Below, one piece after another: positions 54,102 to 63,384 of a DNA stretch of 64,000 nt. The stretch spans positions 186,001 through 250,000 of the forward strand of contig CANCJJ010000001.1 in the NCBI GenBank assembly GCA_947378305.1, read 5' to 3'. Numbering within the stretch: position 1 is the stretch's first letter; each line of letters begins with the position of its first letter. This DNA comes from Phenylobacterium aquaticum. GTDB lineage: Bacteria > Pseudomonadota > Alphaproteobacteria > Caulobacterales > Caulobacteraceae. The position numbers and the translations under genes were made by a program. The notes under the pieces are model-generated. The model had not been told where the DNA came from and made no database searches. It worked only from the letters and a program-made list of their open reading frames with translations.

Positions 54102-56387
54102 CTAGCCGTCTGCGAGATCCTGTTCGTAAGCAGCCAGGGTGGCCATCTGCAGGATCTTGGAGACCGAGGCCGAGAGGGGCGCAATCTGCACGGATTTTTC
54201 CAGACCCAGCAGAATGGGTCCAATCACCGTCGCCGCGCCAAGTTCCTGAACCAGCTGGGTTGAGATGGCGGCCGAGTGAATCGCCGGCATGACCAGAACA
54301 TTGGCTGGTCCCGTCAGCCGCATGAAGGGATAATTGGCCCGCTTTTCCATATCCAGGGCCAGGTCCGGCGGGATTTCGCCCTCATATTCGAAGTCGATGC
54401 CGTCCATTTCGTCCAGCATGGCCACGGCTTCGCGCACCTTTTCAGAGCGTTGGCCCATGGGATTGCCAAAGGTCGAATAGGAGAGGAAGGCGATCCGGGG
54501 CGTATAACCCATGGCCTTGACGGCGCGCGCGGCCTCAATGGCAATGTCCACCAGCTCTTCGGCTTCCGGCATTTCGGTCACACTGGTATCGGCGATAAAC
54601 AGGGTATGGCTCTTGGCCAGCAGGACGCTCATGCCAATGACCCGGCCATCCGGCTCAGGGTCGATGACCCGCAGAATCTCCTCAAGCGCCTGGTCATAGG
54701 ACCGGGTCACCCCGGTGACCATGCCGTCAGCGTGTCCCAGCGCCACCATGCAGGCGGCAAAGGAGTTGCGATCCTGGTTGATGAGCCGGACCACATCGCG
54801 CTTCAGATAGCCCTGCCGGGCCAGGCGGGCATAGAGGAAGTCTGCAAAGGCCGGATTATAGGCCGACACCCGGGCATTGATGATTTCGAGGCTGACATCC
54901 GCCGGATCGAGACCGGCCAGCTTCATGTTTTCCAGCACCAGCTCTTCGCGGCCGACCAGAATGGCCTTGCCAAGGCCCGCGCTCTGGAAGGCATGGGCCG
55001 CCCGGATGACGCTGGGCTCTTCGCCCTCGGCAAACACAATGCGCTTTTTCGGCGACTTCAGGACAGCCCCCTGGAGCTTCTGCAGGAAGCCCGCCGTGGG
55101 GTCCAGGCGCTGGGCCAGGGAGGCGCGATAGGCATCCATGTCCGCAATCGGCTTGCGCGCAACGCCGGTATCCATGGCCGCCTGGGCGACGAAGGGCGGG
55201 ATGTAGGAAATCAGTCGGGGATCGAAGGGGGAGGGAATGATGTATTCCGGTCCGAACTTCAGCTGAACCCCGTGATAGGCGGCGGCCACCTCATCGGGCA
55301 CATCCTCCCGGGCCAGCAGGGCCATGGCATTGGCGCAGGCGATCTTCATTTCCATATTGACCCGCCGGGCCCGGACATCCAGGGCACCACGGAAGATGTA
55401 GGGGAAGCCCAGAACATTGTTGACCTGGTTCGGATAGTCACTCCGCCCCGTGGCGACAATGGCGTCCGGACGGATGGCATGGACCTCTTCCGGTGTAATC
55501 TCGGGATCAGGATTGGCCATGGCAAAGATCAGGGGGTTGGGGGCCATGCTGGCCACCATTTCCTGGGTCAAAGCCCCCTTGACCGACAGGCCGATGAAGA
55601 CGTCTGCCCCCTTGACCGCATCGGCCAGGGTCCGGGCATCGGTATCCACGGCATGGGCGGATTTCCACTGGTTCATGCCCTCCGGGCGGCCCCTGTAGAT
55701 CACGCCGGTATTGTCGACGGCGATACAGTTTTCATGGGCCAGCCCCATGGCCTTCATAAGCTCAAGCGAGGCAATCCCGGCGGCACCCGCACCGCAAAGG
55801 ACCAGCTTTACGTCCTTCAGCTCACGTCCGGTTATGAAACAGGCATTGATCAGGCCAGCCGCAGAGATGATGGCTGTGCCGTGCTGGTCATCATGAAAGA
55901 CCGGAATGTCGAGCAGCTCCTGGAGTTCCGTTTCGATACGGAAGCATTCCGGGCTCTTGATATCCTCGAGGTTTATCCCCCCGAAGGTGACGCCGATATT
56001 CTTGACCACGGTAATGATTTCGTCCGGGTCCGTCGCAGAGACTTCGATGTCGATGGAGTCCACATCCGCGAACCGCTTAAAGAGGACGCTCTTGCCCTCC
56101 ATCACCGGCTTTGAGGCCAGGGCCCCGAGATTGCCCAGGCCCAGGATCGCGGTCCCGTTGGAAATCACGGCCACCAGATTGCCCTTGGCCGTGTAGTCAT
56201 AGGCGCTCTCGGGGTCTTCAGCGATCTTCAAGACCGGCACGGCCACCCCGGGGGAATAGGCCAGGCTCAGATCCCGCTGGGTCGCCATGGGCTTGGTCGC
56301 CGTTATGGCGATCTTCCCGGGCGTCGGGTATCTGTGGAAGCTCAGGGCTTCTTCGTCAGTGAAGGTACGCTTTTCCGAGTCGCTCAT
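54102..56387 (-). CDS. maeB: NADP-dependent malic enzyme with PTA-like domain
   Basis: The 761-residue protein has an N-terminal malic enzyme domain (about 1-430; KRFADVDSIDIEVSATDPDE, then FHDDQHGTAIISAAGLINAC and VLCGAGAAGIASLELMKAMG). A C-terminal phosphotransacetylase-like domain follows (PKKRIVFAEGEEPSVIRAAH through the end). This MaeB type decarboxylates malate to pyruvate with NADP. It lies alone on the minus strand, convergent with the SDR. Confidence 0.96.
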   Translation of the reverse strand: MSDSEKRTFTDEEALSFHRYPTPGKIAITATKPMATQRDLSLAYSPGVAVPVLKIAEDPESAYDYTAKGNLVAVISNGTAILGLGNLGALASKPVMEGKSVLFKRFADVDSIDIEVSATDPDEIITVVKNIGVTFGGINLEDIKSPECFRIETELQELLDIPVFHDDQHGTAIISAAGLINACFITGRELKDVKLVLCGAGAAGIASLELMKAMGLAHENCIAVDNTGVIYRGRPEGMNQWKSAHAVDTDARTLADAVKGADVFIGLSVKGALTQEMVASMAPNPLIFAMANPDPEITPEEVHAIRPDAIVATGRSDYPNQVNNVLGFPYIFRGALDVRARRVNMEMKIACANAMALLAREDVPDEVAAAYHGVQLKFGPEYIIPSPFDPRLISYIPPFVAQAAMDTGVARKPIADMDAYRASLAQRLDPTAGFLQKLQGAVLKSPKKRIVFAEGEEPSVIRAAHAFQSAGLGKAILVGREELVLENMKLAGLDPADVSLEIINARVSAYNPAFADFLYARLARQGYLKRDVVRLINQDRNSFAACMVALGHADGMVTGVTRSYDQALEEILRVIDPEPDGRVIGMSVLLAKSHTLFIADTSVTEMPEAEELVDIAIEAARAVKAMGYTPRIAFLSYSTFGNPMGQRSEKVREAVAMLDEMDGIDFEYEGEIPPDLALDMEKRANYPFMRLTGPANVLVMPAIHSAAISTQLVQELGAATVIGPILLGLEKSVQIAPLSASVSKILQMATLAAYEQDLADG

Positions 56388-56476
56388 GAGTGAGGCGAGT
56401 CCTTGTCGTCAGGAATAAATAGGGAAGTTCAGAAGGGGCAACCTACAGAGCCCGCCGCCCCGGGACAACCTTGGGA

Positions 56477-57124
56477 TCATCCCGCCATGCGGGCCGCCAG
56501 GGCTGCCTGCATCTCGCCCATGACCTTGGCCACCGCCGGATCACCTTGAACCTGCGCCCAATAGGCTTCCACCTTGCCATAGGGGGCAAGCAGGTCCGGG
56601 CGGGCAAACATCTGGGAAAACAAGGCGGTAAACATCAGGACTGGGGCCAGGGCTGCATCAGCCGTGGTCAGGGTGTCGCCCACGGCATAGCGATCGCCGG
56701 TCAAAAAGACATTCAGGTGGGTCAGGCCATCCCGCAGCTTGTCAAAGGCCCCCTCGACCACGGCGGCGTCGCGGGTGGCGGGGTTCATCTGGCCGAACAG
56801 GGTGCCGCCATGCGCCATGATGTAGAGCTCGGCGATCCGGGCGAGCAGACGGCTGCGGGCAATATCCGCAGGCTTGACCGGACGCAGGCCGCTTTGAGGA
56901 AAGGCATCGGCGAGAAACTCGACAATCGTATCGCTCTCCGGGATCACCGTTCCGTCATCCAGAACCAGGGCCGGAATCTTGCCCATGGGATTAATGGCCA
57001 GGTATTCTGGCGACTTTGTGCTGCCGCCGGGCGGGGACAGGATTTCGACCGGCAAGGCCTTGGCATAGATGGCAATGCGCACGCGGGCCGCAAAGGGGGA
57101 CAGATCGGCAGAAAAAAGCTTCAT
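56477..57124 (-). CDS. Glutathione S-transferase family protein
   Basis: The 215-residue protein has an N-terminal thioredoxin-like domain (MKLFSADLSPFAARVRIAIY, then YLAINPMGKIPALVLDDGTVIPESDTIVEFL). A C-terminal helical domain with AVGDTLTTADAALAPVLMFT follows. The G-site Pro and Ser are in the expected region. The substrate is unknown. The track ORF extends upstream to 57403; the ATG at 57124 is the family start. It is divergent from dapB with a gap of about 155 bp. Confidence 0.9.
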   Translation of the reverse strand: MKLFSADLSPFAARVRIAIYAKALPVEILSPPGGSTKSPEYLAINPMGKIPALVLDDGTVIPESDTIVEFLADAFPQSGLRPVKPADIARSRLLARIAELYIMAHGGTLFGQMNPATRDAAVVEGAFDKLRDGLTHLNVFLTGDRYAVGDTLTTADAALAPVLMFTALFSQMFARPDLLAPYGKVEAYWAQVQGDPAVAKVMGEMQAALAARMAG

Positions 57125-57279
57125 TTTGGGCTCTCGCGGGAATGTATTTGCCTTGATAACAGGGTTCGTCAAACTTGCAGCCCTGTTCCGGGCTATTCCT
57201 TGATCCACCAAGGGTGTTGACCAAAGCCCTGCCATCGCGAGACAAGACCAAAAGACCTTGTGGCTTCGGAGAGACCCCC

Positions 57280-58053
57280 CTGACTCCTCCCGTTCGAATT
57301 GCTGTTGCCGGAGCCTTGGGCCGTATGGGTCAGGCCGTGGCGGCCGTCGTCGAGGCCTCCGAAGGTCTGGTTCTGGCCGCCCGCTTTGATCGTCCGGGGA
57401 CAAGCGGGGCCGGTTTGCTGCCGCAGGATGAAGCCCTGGCCCTGGCCGATGTGGTCATAGACTTCACAACCCCCGCCGCGTCTGTAGCCCTGGCCCAGAC
57501 CCTGTCTTCGTCTGGAAAGATCGGACTGGTCCTGGGAACGACCGGGTTTTCGGACTCTGACCTGGCCGTCCTGGCGGACGCCGCCAAGACCGTTCCCATG
57601 GTTCGCGCTGGAAACTTCTCCCTGGGGGTCAATCTGCTCATGGGGCTGGTGGAACGTGCGGCCCGGGCCCTGGACCCCGCCGATTACGACATCGAAATCC
57701 TCGAAGCCCACCATCGGCGCAAGGTGGATGCCCCCTCCGGGACCGCCCTCATGCTGGGCGAAGCCGCCGCCGCCGGGCGCGGCCTGGACCTGTCTCAGGT
57801 CGCCGTTCGGACGCGTGACGGCATAACCGACCCCCGGCAAACCGGTGAGATCGGTTTTTCCGTAATCCGGGGCGGCGGTATCATTGGCGAGCATTCCGTG
57901 ATTTTTGCCGCCGATGAAGAAATCCTGACCCTGAGCCACTCCGCCCGGGACAGGAGCTTGTTCGCCCGGGGGGCTGTCGCGGCGGCACGCTGGGTCTGTC
58001 AGCAACCGCCGGGTGAATATGACATGCAGGACGTGTTGAATCTGAAATCCTGA
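57280..58053 (+). CDS. dapB: 4-hydroxy-tetrahydrodipicolinate reductase
   Basis: DapB makes tetrahydrodipicolinate for lysine and peptidoglycan. Features are [20 protein letters not shown] (cofactor loop), [13 protein letters not shown] and the catalytic [20 protein letters not shown], then [12 protein letters not shown]-type NLLMGL. No ATG, GTG or TTG lies just before the homologous start. A CTG at 57280 has the ribosome binding site ggagag seven bases upstream and gives [17 protein letters not shown] (257 aa). The longer forms begin at GTG 57214 or earlier. The start is therefore uncertain. Confidence 0.9.
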   Translation: MTPPVRIAVAGALGRMGQAVAAVVEASEGLVLAARFDRPGTSGAGLLPQDEALALADVVIDFTTPAASVALAQTLSSSGKIGLVLGTTGFSDSDLAVLADAAKTVPMVRAGNFSLGVNLLMGLVERAARALDPADYDIEILEAHHRRKVDAPSGTALMLGEAAAAGRGLDLSQVAVRTRDGITDPRQTGEIGFSVIRGGGIIGEHSVIFAADEEILTLSHSARDRSLFARGAVAAARWVCQQPPGEYDMQDVLNLKS

Positions 58054-58067
58054 ACCTGGAGGCAAGG

Positions 58068-59486
58068 GTGACAACCGATATTCTGGACCTGGATGCGACC
58101 GATCAACTGGCGGCCCTGGCAGCACGCAGAATAACCGCGATGGACCTCCTGGGCCTGGCCATGGCACGTCAGTCCCAGACCCACGATCAACTCAATGTCG
58201 TTGTCGCCACGGATACCGAGCAGGCCATGGCCCAGGCCCGGGCCAGCGATATGCGCCGGGCGAGAGGGGAGCCTCTCGGCGCTCTGGAGGGCCTTCCCAT
58301 GACCCTCAAGGACACCCTGGACGTCATTGGCATGCCGGCCAGTGCCGGGCTTGCCGCCTTGCGCGACCGCCGGTCTGGCGATTCCACGGTTGCCGCCCGG
58401 GCCCGGGCCGCCGGGGCCATTCTTTGGGGCAAGACGAATGTGCCGGTCATGGCCGGTGACTGGCAGAGTTTTAACGGCCTCTATGGGGCATCAAACAATC
58501 CCTGGAACCTGTCCCGGACGACCGGCGGGTCTTCCGGCGGTGCCGCTGCGGCCCTGGCGACGGGGATCACGGCCCTGGAAATCGGGTCCGACATCGGGGG
58601 CTCCCTGCGGGTCCCGGCCAATTTTTGCGGCATCTATTCCCACAAGCCGAGTTGGGGCGCTGTGTGCCAGCGGGGCCATGTTCCGCCCCATCCAGGTGCC
58701 CGTGCGCCCCGGGATATCAATGTGATTGGCCCCATGGCCCGCTCTGCCCGGGACTTGAAACACCTGTTTTCCGTCATTGCCGACCATCCACATCAGGCCG
58801 AGGCGGCCCCCGACCTCAGGTCCCTGCGGGTTGGCCTCTGGCTGGACGAGCCCCGCTTCCCCCTGGACCCGGAAGTCCGGGCGGTCATTGAAGCCTATGC
58901 GGCCAGTCTGGCTGCCGCAGGCGTTCACATTGATCCGGTATCAAGCCCGGTCGATTCCCAGGTTTTGAGGGATACCTATACCGTCCTCCTCGGGGCCATA
59001 CTCGGGGCCGACCTGTCGCCTGAGCAATATCAGGCCATGGCCGCCCAGAGACCCGCCCTCCTGGCCGCCAATGATCCCGCGGCGCTCAGTCTGCTGGCCT
59101 ATACCGCCTCGCATCTGGAGTGGATGGAGGCCAATGAAACCCGTGCCGCCCTGGTCGATCAGGTCGCCCTGGCCCTGGCCCCCTATGATGTGATCATTGC
59201 CCCGGTCTCACCTGTTGTGGCCTTTCCCCACGATCACGCCCCCTTCCGGTCCAGGCGTCTGACCCCCTCCACCGGCGAGGCCTTTACCTATAATTCCATG
59301 CTGGACTGGGTTGCCCTGGCCAGTCTGTGTCACCTGCCAGCCACCTGCGTCCCGGCCGGTCTGACTCCCGGAGGCATGCCGGTTGGCGTCCAGCTGATTG
59401 GCTCAAACGGGGCGGATGCGCACAACCTGGCGGTGGCAGAGTCGTTTTCGGCCATCCGGGCCTTTATTCCGCCGCCCATGATCTAG
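58068..59486 (+). CDS. Amidase (amidase-signature family)
   Basis: The 472-residue protein starts with GTG and has the amidase signature. The catalytic Lys is in ALEGLPMTLKDTLDVIGMPA. The Gly/Ser-rich block TTGGSSGGAAAALATGITALEIGSDIGGSLRVPANFCG carries the cis-Ser and nucleophile Ser. Substrates of this family vary (acetamide, indole-acetamide, peptide amides) and cannot be decided here. It lies 14 bp after dapB. Confidence 0.9.
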   Translation: MTTDILDLDATDQLAALAARRITAMDLLGLAMARQSQTHDQLNVVVATDTEQAMAQARASDMRRARGEPLGALEGLPMTLKDTLDVIGMPASAGLAALRDRRSGDSTVAARARAAGAILWGKTNVPVMAGDWQSFNGLYGASNNPWNLSRTTGGSSGGAAAALATGITALEIGSDIGGSLRVPANFCGIYSHKPSWGAVCQRGHVPPHPGARAPRDINVIGPMARSARDLKHLFSVIADHPHQAEAAPDLRSLRVGLWLDEPRFPLDPEVRAVIEAYAASLAAAGVHIDPVSSPVDSQVLRDTYTVLLGAILGADLSPEQYQAMAAQRPALLAANDPAALSLLAYTASHLEWMEANETRAALVDQVALALAPYDVIIAPVSPVVAFPHDHAPFRSRRLTPSTGEAFTYNSMLDWVALASLCHLPATCVPAGLTPGGMPVGVQLIGSNGADAHNLAVAESFSAIRAFIPPPMI

Positions 59487-59510
59487 ATCGGCTCCGAAAG
59501 CCGGAGGCGC

Positions 59511-59966
59511 TCAGCGGCCGCCGGTCGATCCAAAGCCCCCGGTGCCGCGCACGGTCTCGTCAAGCCGGTCGACTTCAACCCAGCTGGCCTGAACCACAGG
59601 GGCCACAATAAGCTGGCCTATGCGATCCCCCCGGCGAACCGTGAAGTCCTCTTCGCCCAGATTGATCAGGATGACGTGAACCTCACCCCGGTAGTCGGCA
59701 TCGATGGTGCCGGGGGTATTGGCCTGGGAAATTCCTGACTTCAGCGCCAGGCCGGAGCGGGGCCGGACCTGGCCCTCAAATCCCTTTGGCAGGGCAAAGG
59801 ACAGGCCGGTGGGAATGGCGGCCCGGGCCCCCGGTTTCAGAACCACAGGCTGATCCTCAGGAACCGCAGCGCGCAGATCCATTCCGGCCGAATCTTCCGT
59901 CTCATAGGCCGGAAGGGGCAGGTCGCGATTATGGTCCAGCCGGACCACCGGGATCATGGGTCTCAC
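59511..59966 (-). CDS. dut: dUTP diphosphatase
   Basis: Dut removes dUTP and supplies dUMP for thymidylate. The 151-residue trimeric-type protein has all motifs: [43 protein letters not shown] and the C-terminal [12 protein letters not shown]. The GTG at 59966 overlaps the coaBC stop (GTGA); an ATG at 59957 is possible. Confidence 0.97.
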   Translation of the reverse strand: MRPMIPVVRLDHNRDLPLPAYETEDSAGMDLRAAVPEDQPVVLKPGARAAIPTGLSFALPKGFEGQVRPRSGLALKSGISQANTPGTIDADYRGEVHVILINLGEEDFTVRRGDRIGQLIVAPVVQASWVEVDRLDETVRGTGGFGSTGGR

Positions 59967-61153
59967 GAAAGCTCCAGGGCTATGGTTTCAGCAAGTTTGC
60001 GCGCCACATCGGTCTTGGAGGTGCGCGGCCAGCGCTCAATGCCATCTTTTCGAAGAATGGCCACGGCATTGTCATCACCCCCCATGGTGCCGGCAATGGA
60101 GACATCATTGGCAATAATCCAGTCGCAGCCCTTTCGGGCAAGCTTGGCCTGGGCATAGGTCTCAACCTGATCGGTTTCAGCCGCAAAGCCTATGACCAGA
60201 CGGGGCCGGGCGGGGCCCTGGGACAGGGTGGCCAGTATGTCGGGATTTTCCACCAGGCTAAGGACGGGGGCTCCCTGGACGGTCTTTTTTGTCTTGGTGG
60301 TCGCAACACTTTCCGGTCGCCAGTCCGAGACCGCCGCCACACAAACCGCGATATCGGCAGGCAGGGCCGCCTGACAGGCCGCCAACATGTCGCGGGCCGT
60401 CTCGACATCCACACGCGTCACGCCCGCAGGTGTCGCCAGGGACACGGGTCCAGCCACCAGGATGACCTCTGCCCCCAGACTTGCGAGGGCTCCGGCAATC
60501 GCAAACCCCTGTTTTCCGCTCGACCGGTTGGTCAGGACCCGAACGGGATCGATGGGCTCCGCCGTCGGGCCGGCCGTGACAATGGCCCGCCTTCCCGTCA
60601 GGGGGCGGGCAAGGGGCGCAAGTCGGGCGAGAATGGCGGCAAGAATCTCTTCCGGCTCGGCCATGCGGCCCAGGCCGAACTCGCCACAGGCCATGTCGCC
60701 CTCGACCGGGCCAATCATCTGCACACCGTCAGCCTGTAGCTGAGCGAAATTGCGCCGGGTCGCGGCATGGTCCCACATGCGCACATTCATGGCGGGGGCC
60801 ATGAGGACGGGCTTGTCCGTGGCCAGCAGAACCGTCGTCGCCAGGTCATTGGCAAGCCCATGGACCGCCCGGGCCATCAGATCCGCCGTCGCCGGAACCA
60901 CAACCACAAGATCCGCCTGGCGGGACAACTGGATATGTCCCATCTCCGCCTCGTCGGTCAGGGAAAACAGTTCAGAATAGACCTTGTCTTCACACAGGGC
61001 CCCCAAAGACAGGGGCGTGACAAATTGCGCGCCCGCCGCCGTCAGGATGGGCCGCACGGCGATCCCGGCCTTGCGCAGGCCGCGAACCAGCTCAAGGCTC
61101 TTGAAGGCGGAAATGCCGCCGCCGACGATCAGAAGAATGCGCTTATCGGACAA
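59963..61153 (-). CDS. coaBC: Bifunctional phosphopantothenoylcysteine decarboxylase/synthetase
   Basis: CoaBC adds Cys to 4'-phosphopantothenate and decarboxylates the product on the way to CoA. The N-terminal flavoprotein domain has [20 protein letters not shown] and [10 protein letters not shown]. The synthetase domain has [34 protein letters not shown]. The track starts at TTG 61210. The TTG at 61153 ([13 protein letters not shown]) has a gagggg ribosome binding site about 8 bases upstream and fits homologues (396 aa). Its stop overlaps the dut start. Confidence 0.95.
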   Translation of the reverse strand: MSDKRILLIVGGGISAFKSLELVRGLRKAGIAVRPILTAAGAQFVTPLSLGALCEDKVYSELFSLTDEAEMGHIQLSRQADLVVVVPATADLMARAVHGLANDLATTVLLATDKPVLMAPAMNVRMWDHAATRRNFAQLQADGVQMIGPVEGDMACGEFGLGRMAEPEEILAAILARLAPLARPLTGRRAIVTAGPTAEPIDPVRVLTNRSSGKQGFAIAGALASLGAEVILVAGPVSLATPAGVTRVDVETARDMLAACQAALPADIAVCVAAVSDWRPESVATTKTKKTVQGAPVLSLVENPDILATLSQGPARPRLVIGFAAETDQVETYAQAKLARKGCDWIIANDVSIAGTMGGDDNAVAILRKDGIERWPRTSKTDVARKLAETIALELS

Positions 61154-61223
61154 GGCCCTAGCCCCTCTGCAACAGGCGGGTGTTTTATTCCAATCAGGGG
61201 GACTCGACAAACATCTACATTTT

Positions 61224-61238
61224 GTTCATAGTTTGTTC
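61224..61238 (+). promoter_or_regulatory. LexA (SOS) box between coaBC and the lipoprotein gene
   Basis: The sequence gttc-atagttt-gttc is a perfect match to the alphaproteobacterial GTTC-N7-GTTC consensus. It lies 32 bp before the lipoprotein ATG (61270) and 71 bp from the coaBC start. An inverted repeat ttgttc-tcatc-gaacaa overlaps its right half (61233-61249). Confidence 0.85.
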
Positions 61239-61269
61239 TCATCGAACAACCCATGCGTGGAGAGGAAGC

Positions 61270-61863
61270 ATGTTAAAGGTGAGTTGGGTATTGACGGCCG
61301 GTCTCGGGCTCTTGGTTCTGGCCGGATGTGAGCGACCCTCGGCGATTGCGCCCCGGGGATCAGACGAAACAAGCCGCCCGTCATCGAGCGCCTACACGTC
61401 TGAGACGGACCGGTCGGGCAGCGGAAATTCGACCTCTGATGGACCTGCCCGGACCCGGGTTCAGGACGCGCCGGTCCGGCAGCTGAATGGCAAGCCAATC
61501 TGGTCGGCCAGCCGAAAGGGGTCGGCCGAAGAAAATGCGCAACGCAGCTTCCAGCGTAACGGTGAGGCCTTCGGCGCGCGCAGTCTGGATGACTATATCC
61601 GCAAGGCCCAGAGCTTCACCAGCCAGCCCCCTTCGGGAACCGAACGGCTGGAGCGAACCAATGGCGATGTCCTGCTTTACAATGCCAAGACAAATGTCTT
61701 TGCCGTCATGACCGCAGACGGGGCGCCGCGCGCCCTGTTCAAGCCCGATGATGGCCCGGCCTATTGGGCAAGCCAGAAGGCCCAGGTTCTGCAAAGGCAA
61801 ACCGCCAGGGCGGATCGCAGGTCCGGGCAAAAGCCATCTGGCGGTTCAGACCTAGCCCAATAG
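61270..61863 (+). CDS. Putative lipoprotein with toxin-like C-terminal domain, SOS-box controlled
   Basis: The ATG at 61270 follows a strong agaggaag ribosome binding site (197 aa). The N-terminus MLKVSWVLTAGLGLLVLAGC is a lipoprotein signal peptide with lipobox LAGC. A Ser/Thr-rich linker (about residues 22-70) follows. The C-terminal 90 residues (from SFQRNGEAFGARSLDDYIRK to DDGPAYWASQK) resemble small BECR-fold nuclease/toxin domains with the pattern F..xG.EFG...Y...A..F...P, GD...YN..TN.F.V...DG....F.P. The usual His before GxEFG appears as Asn here. No immunity gene is adjacent; its stop overlaps the ubiB stop by 12 bp, tail to tail. The function is inferred. Confidence 0.75.
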   Translation: MLKVSWVLTAGLGLLVLAGCERPSAIAPRGSDETSRPSSSAYTSETDRSGSGNSTSDGPARTRVQDAPVRQLNGKPIWSASRKGSAEENAQRSFQRNGEAFGARSLDDYIRKAQSFTSQPPSGTERLERTNGDVLLYNAKTNVFAVMTADGAPRALFKPDDGPAYWASQKAQVLQRQTARADRRSGQKPSGGSDLAQ

Positions 61864-63381
61864 GTGCAGGGTCAGGATCACTGTCAGCAGGGCCCCGGTC
61901 ACCAGGGTCAGGGCCGCGCCCGCAAGGCCGGCCCAGATCAGGGTCCTCGGGCTCGGTCGGGCGGCCTGTGCGGTCATGGCGGAAGAGGGCGAGCGGCCTT
62001 CCGCCTCCAAGAGGGCGGTCAGGTTTCGCAGGGCGCTTACCGCCTGATCCGCAAACCGCTTGACCTGGCTCAGGGGCGAGAGTTCCCGCAGCATCCAGCG
62101 CCGGACAACCGGGTCGGCCGCCGCCCAGATATCCAGGTCGGGCGAGATATGCCGCGCCACGCCCTCCGCCGTCATCATGGTCTTTTGCAAGAGGACCAGT
62201 TCAGGGCGAAGCTTCATGTCGAACAGGGCGGTGATCTCGAAGAGCTGGATCAAAACACGGCTCATGGACACGTCCTGGGCCGAGCGCCCGAAAACAGGTT
62301 CGCCGACGGCCCTCAGGGCCTGGGCGAAGATCGCCGAATCGTGGTGGCTCGGAACATAGCCTGCATCGAAATGCACCCGGGCGACCCGTGCATAGTCGCG
62401 CTCCAGAAAGCCCCAGAGGATCTCGGCCAGATAGCGGCGACCCTCAGGGTTCAACCGGCCAATAATTCCAAAATCCACCGCCTCGATCTGGGCCGGGGCG
62501 GAGACGAAGAGATTGCCCTCATGCAGGTCTGCGTGAAACACGCCATGGTCCAGGGCCTGGGCCAGAAAGGCCTGGATCAGCCGCCCGGCCAGGGCAGGTC
62601 GGTCAAGTCCGGGTTGGGCCAGGGCCGCCGGGTCTGAGAGGGCCATGCCCCGCGCCCATTCCAGGGTCAGGACCCGCTTGCCGACCCCCTCCCAGATAAT
62701 CTTCGGGGCCGACATATAGCCATCGCGGGCCATGACCTCGCCAAGCTCGTCCCCGCCTGCGGCTTCCAGCCGAAGGTCGAGTTCCAGTTCTGTTGCCGCA
62801 ATGACGGTTTCCACCAGGGCTAGCGGCTCCAGCCTCCGGGCCAGGGGCAGCAGGGTCTCGGCCAGGCGACCCGCCAGACGCAGAACCTCGGAATCCCGCG
62901 CAACCTGGGCCTCAACCCCGGGCCGCAGAATCTTGACCGCAACCCGGCGCCCATCCCGCAAAACGGCCGAATGCGCCTGGGCCAGGGATGCCGCCGCGAC
63001 AGGCGGACCAAACTCCTGAAAGAGGGCTTCCAGGGGTCGGCCCAGGGAGTGCTCCACAGCGTGGCGCGCCTGATCCATGGGAAAGGGGGCCAGCTGGTCC
63101 TTGAGGCGGGCAAGGTCCTGGGCAAAGGCCAGACCGAATATGTCCGCGCGGGTGGACAAAAGCTGACCAAACTTGATGGCAATCGGCCCCAGGGTCTCCA
63201 GGGCCCGCGCCAGTCTCTCACCCGGCCGGCCTGACCGGGGGCCAGGACCCGTGAGGCCCCGCAGGACGCGGGCAAATAGCCGCAGGGCGGGGGGAAAGGT
63301 GGCCTCCAGCTCGCGGGGCAGGAGCGCATCCTGTCGCGCCAGCCGCCAGCCGACCCCGATCAGCCTGAACCCGGCTCCCAC
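61852..63381 (-). CDS. ubiB: UbiB/ABC1-type kinase-like ubiquinone biosynthesis protein
   Basis: The 509-residue protein is an atypical kinase-like ATPase needed for ubiquinone synthesis. The N-terminal KxGQ motif appears as IAIKFGQLLSTRADIFG. The Ala-rich loop is AAASLAQAHSAVLRDGRRVAVKILRPGV. The catalytic region reads HADLHEGNLFVSAPAQIEAVDFGIIGRL. Two C-terminal hydrophobic helices (TLIWAGLAGAALTLVTGALL) anchor it to the membrane. It starts at GTG 63381, 3 bp after the ubiE stop. Confidence 0.94.
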   Translation of the reverse strand: MGAGFRLIGVGWRLARQDALLPRELEATFPPALRLFARVLRGLTGPGPRSGRPGERLARALETLGPIAIKFGQLLSTRADIFGLAFAQDLARLKDQLAPFPMDQARHAVEHSLGRPLEALFQEFGPPVAAASLAQAHSAVLRDGRRVAVKILRPGVEAQVARDSEVLRLAGRLAETLLPLARRLEPLALVETVIAATELELDLRLEAAGGDELGEVMARDGYMSAPKIIWEGVGKRVLTLEWARGMALSDPAALAQPGLDRPALAGRLIQAFLAQALDHGVFHADLHEGNLFVSAPAQIEAVDFGIIGRLNPEGRRYLAEILWGFLERDYARVARVHFDAGYVPSHHDSAIFAQALRAVGEPVFGRSAQDVSMSRVLIQLFEITALFDMKLRPELVLLQKTMMTAEGVARHISPDLDIWAAADPVVRRWMLRELSPLSQVKRFADQAVSALRNLTALLEAEGRSPSSAMTAQAARPSPRTLIWAGLAGAALTLVTGALLTVILTLHLLG

Positions 63382-63384
63382 GAC

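Noticed and set aside
54276-56114. Plus-strand ORF of 612 aa opposite maeB
   Set aside because: Shadow of malic enzyme.
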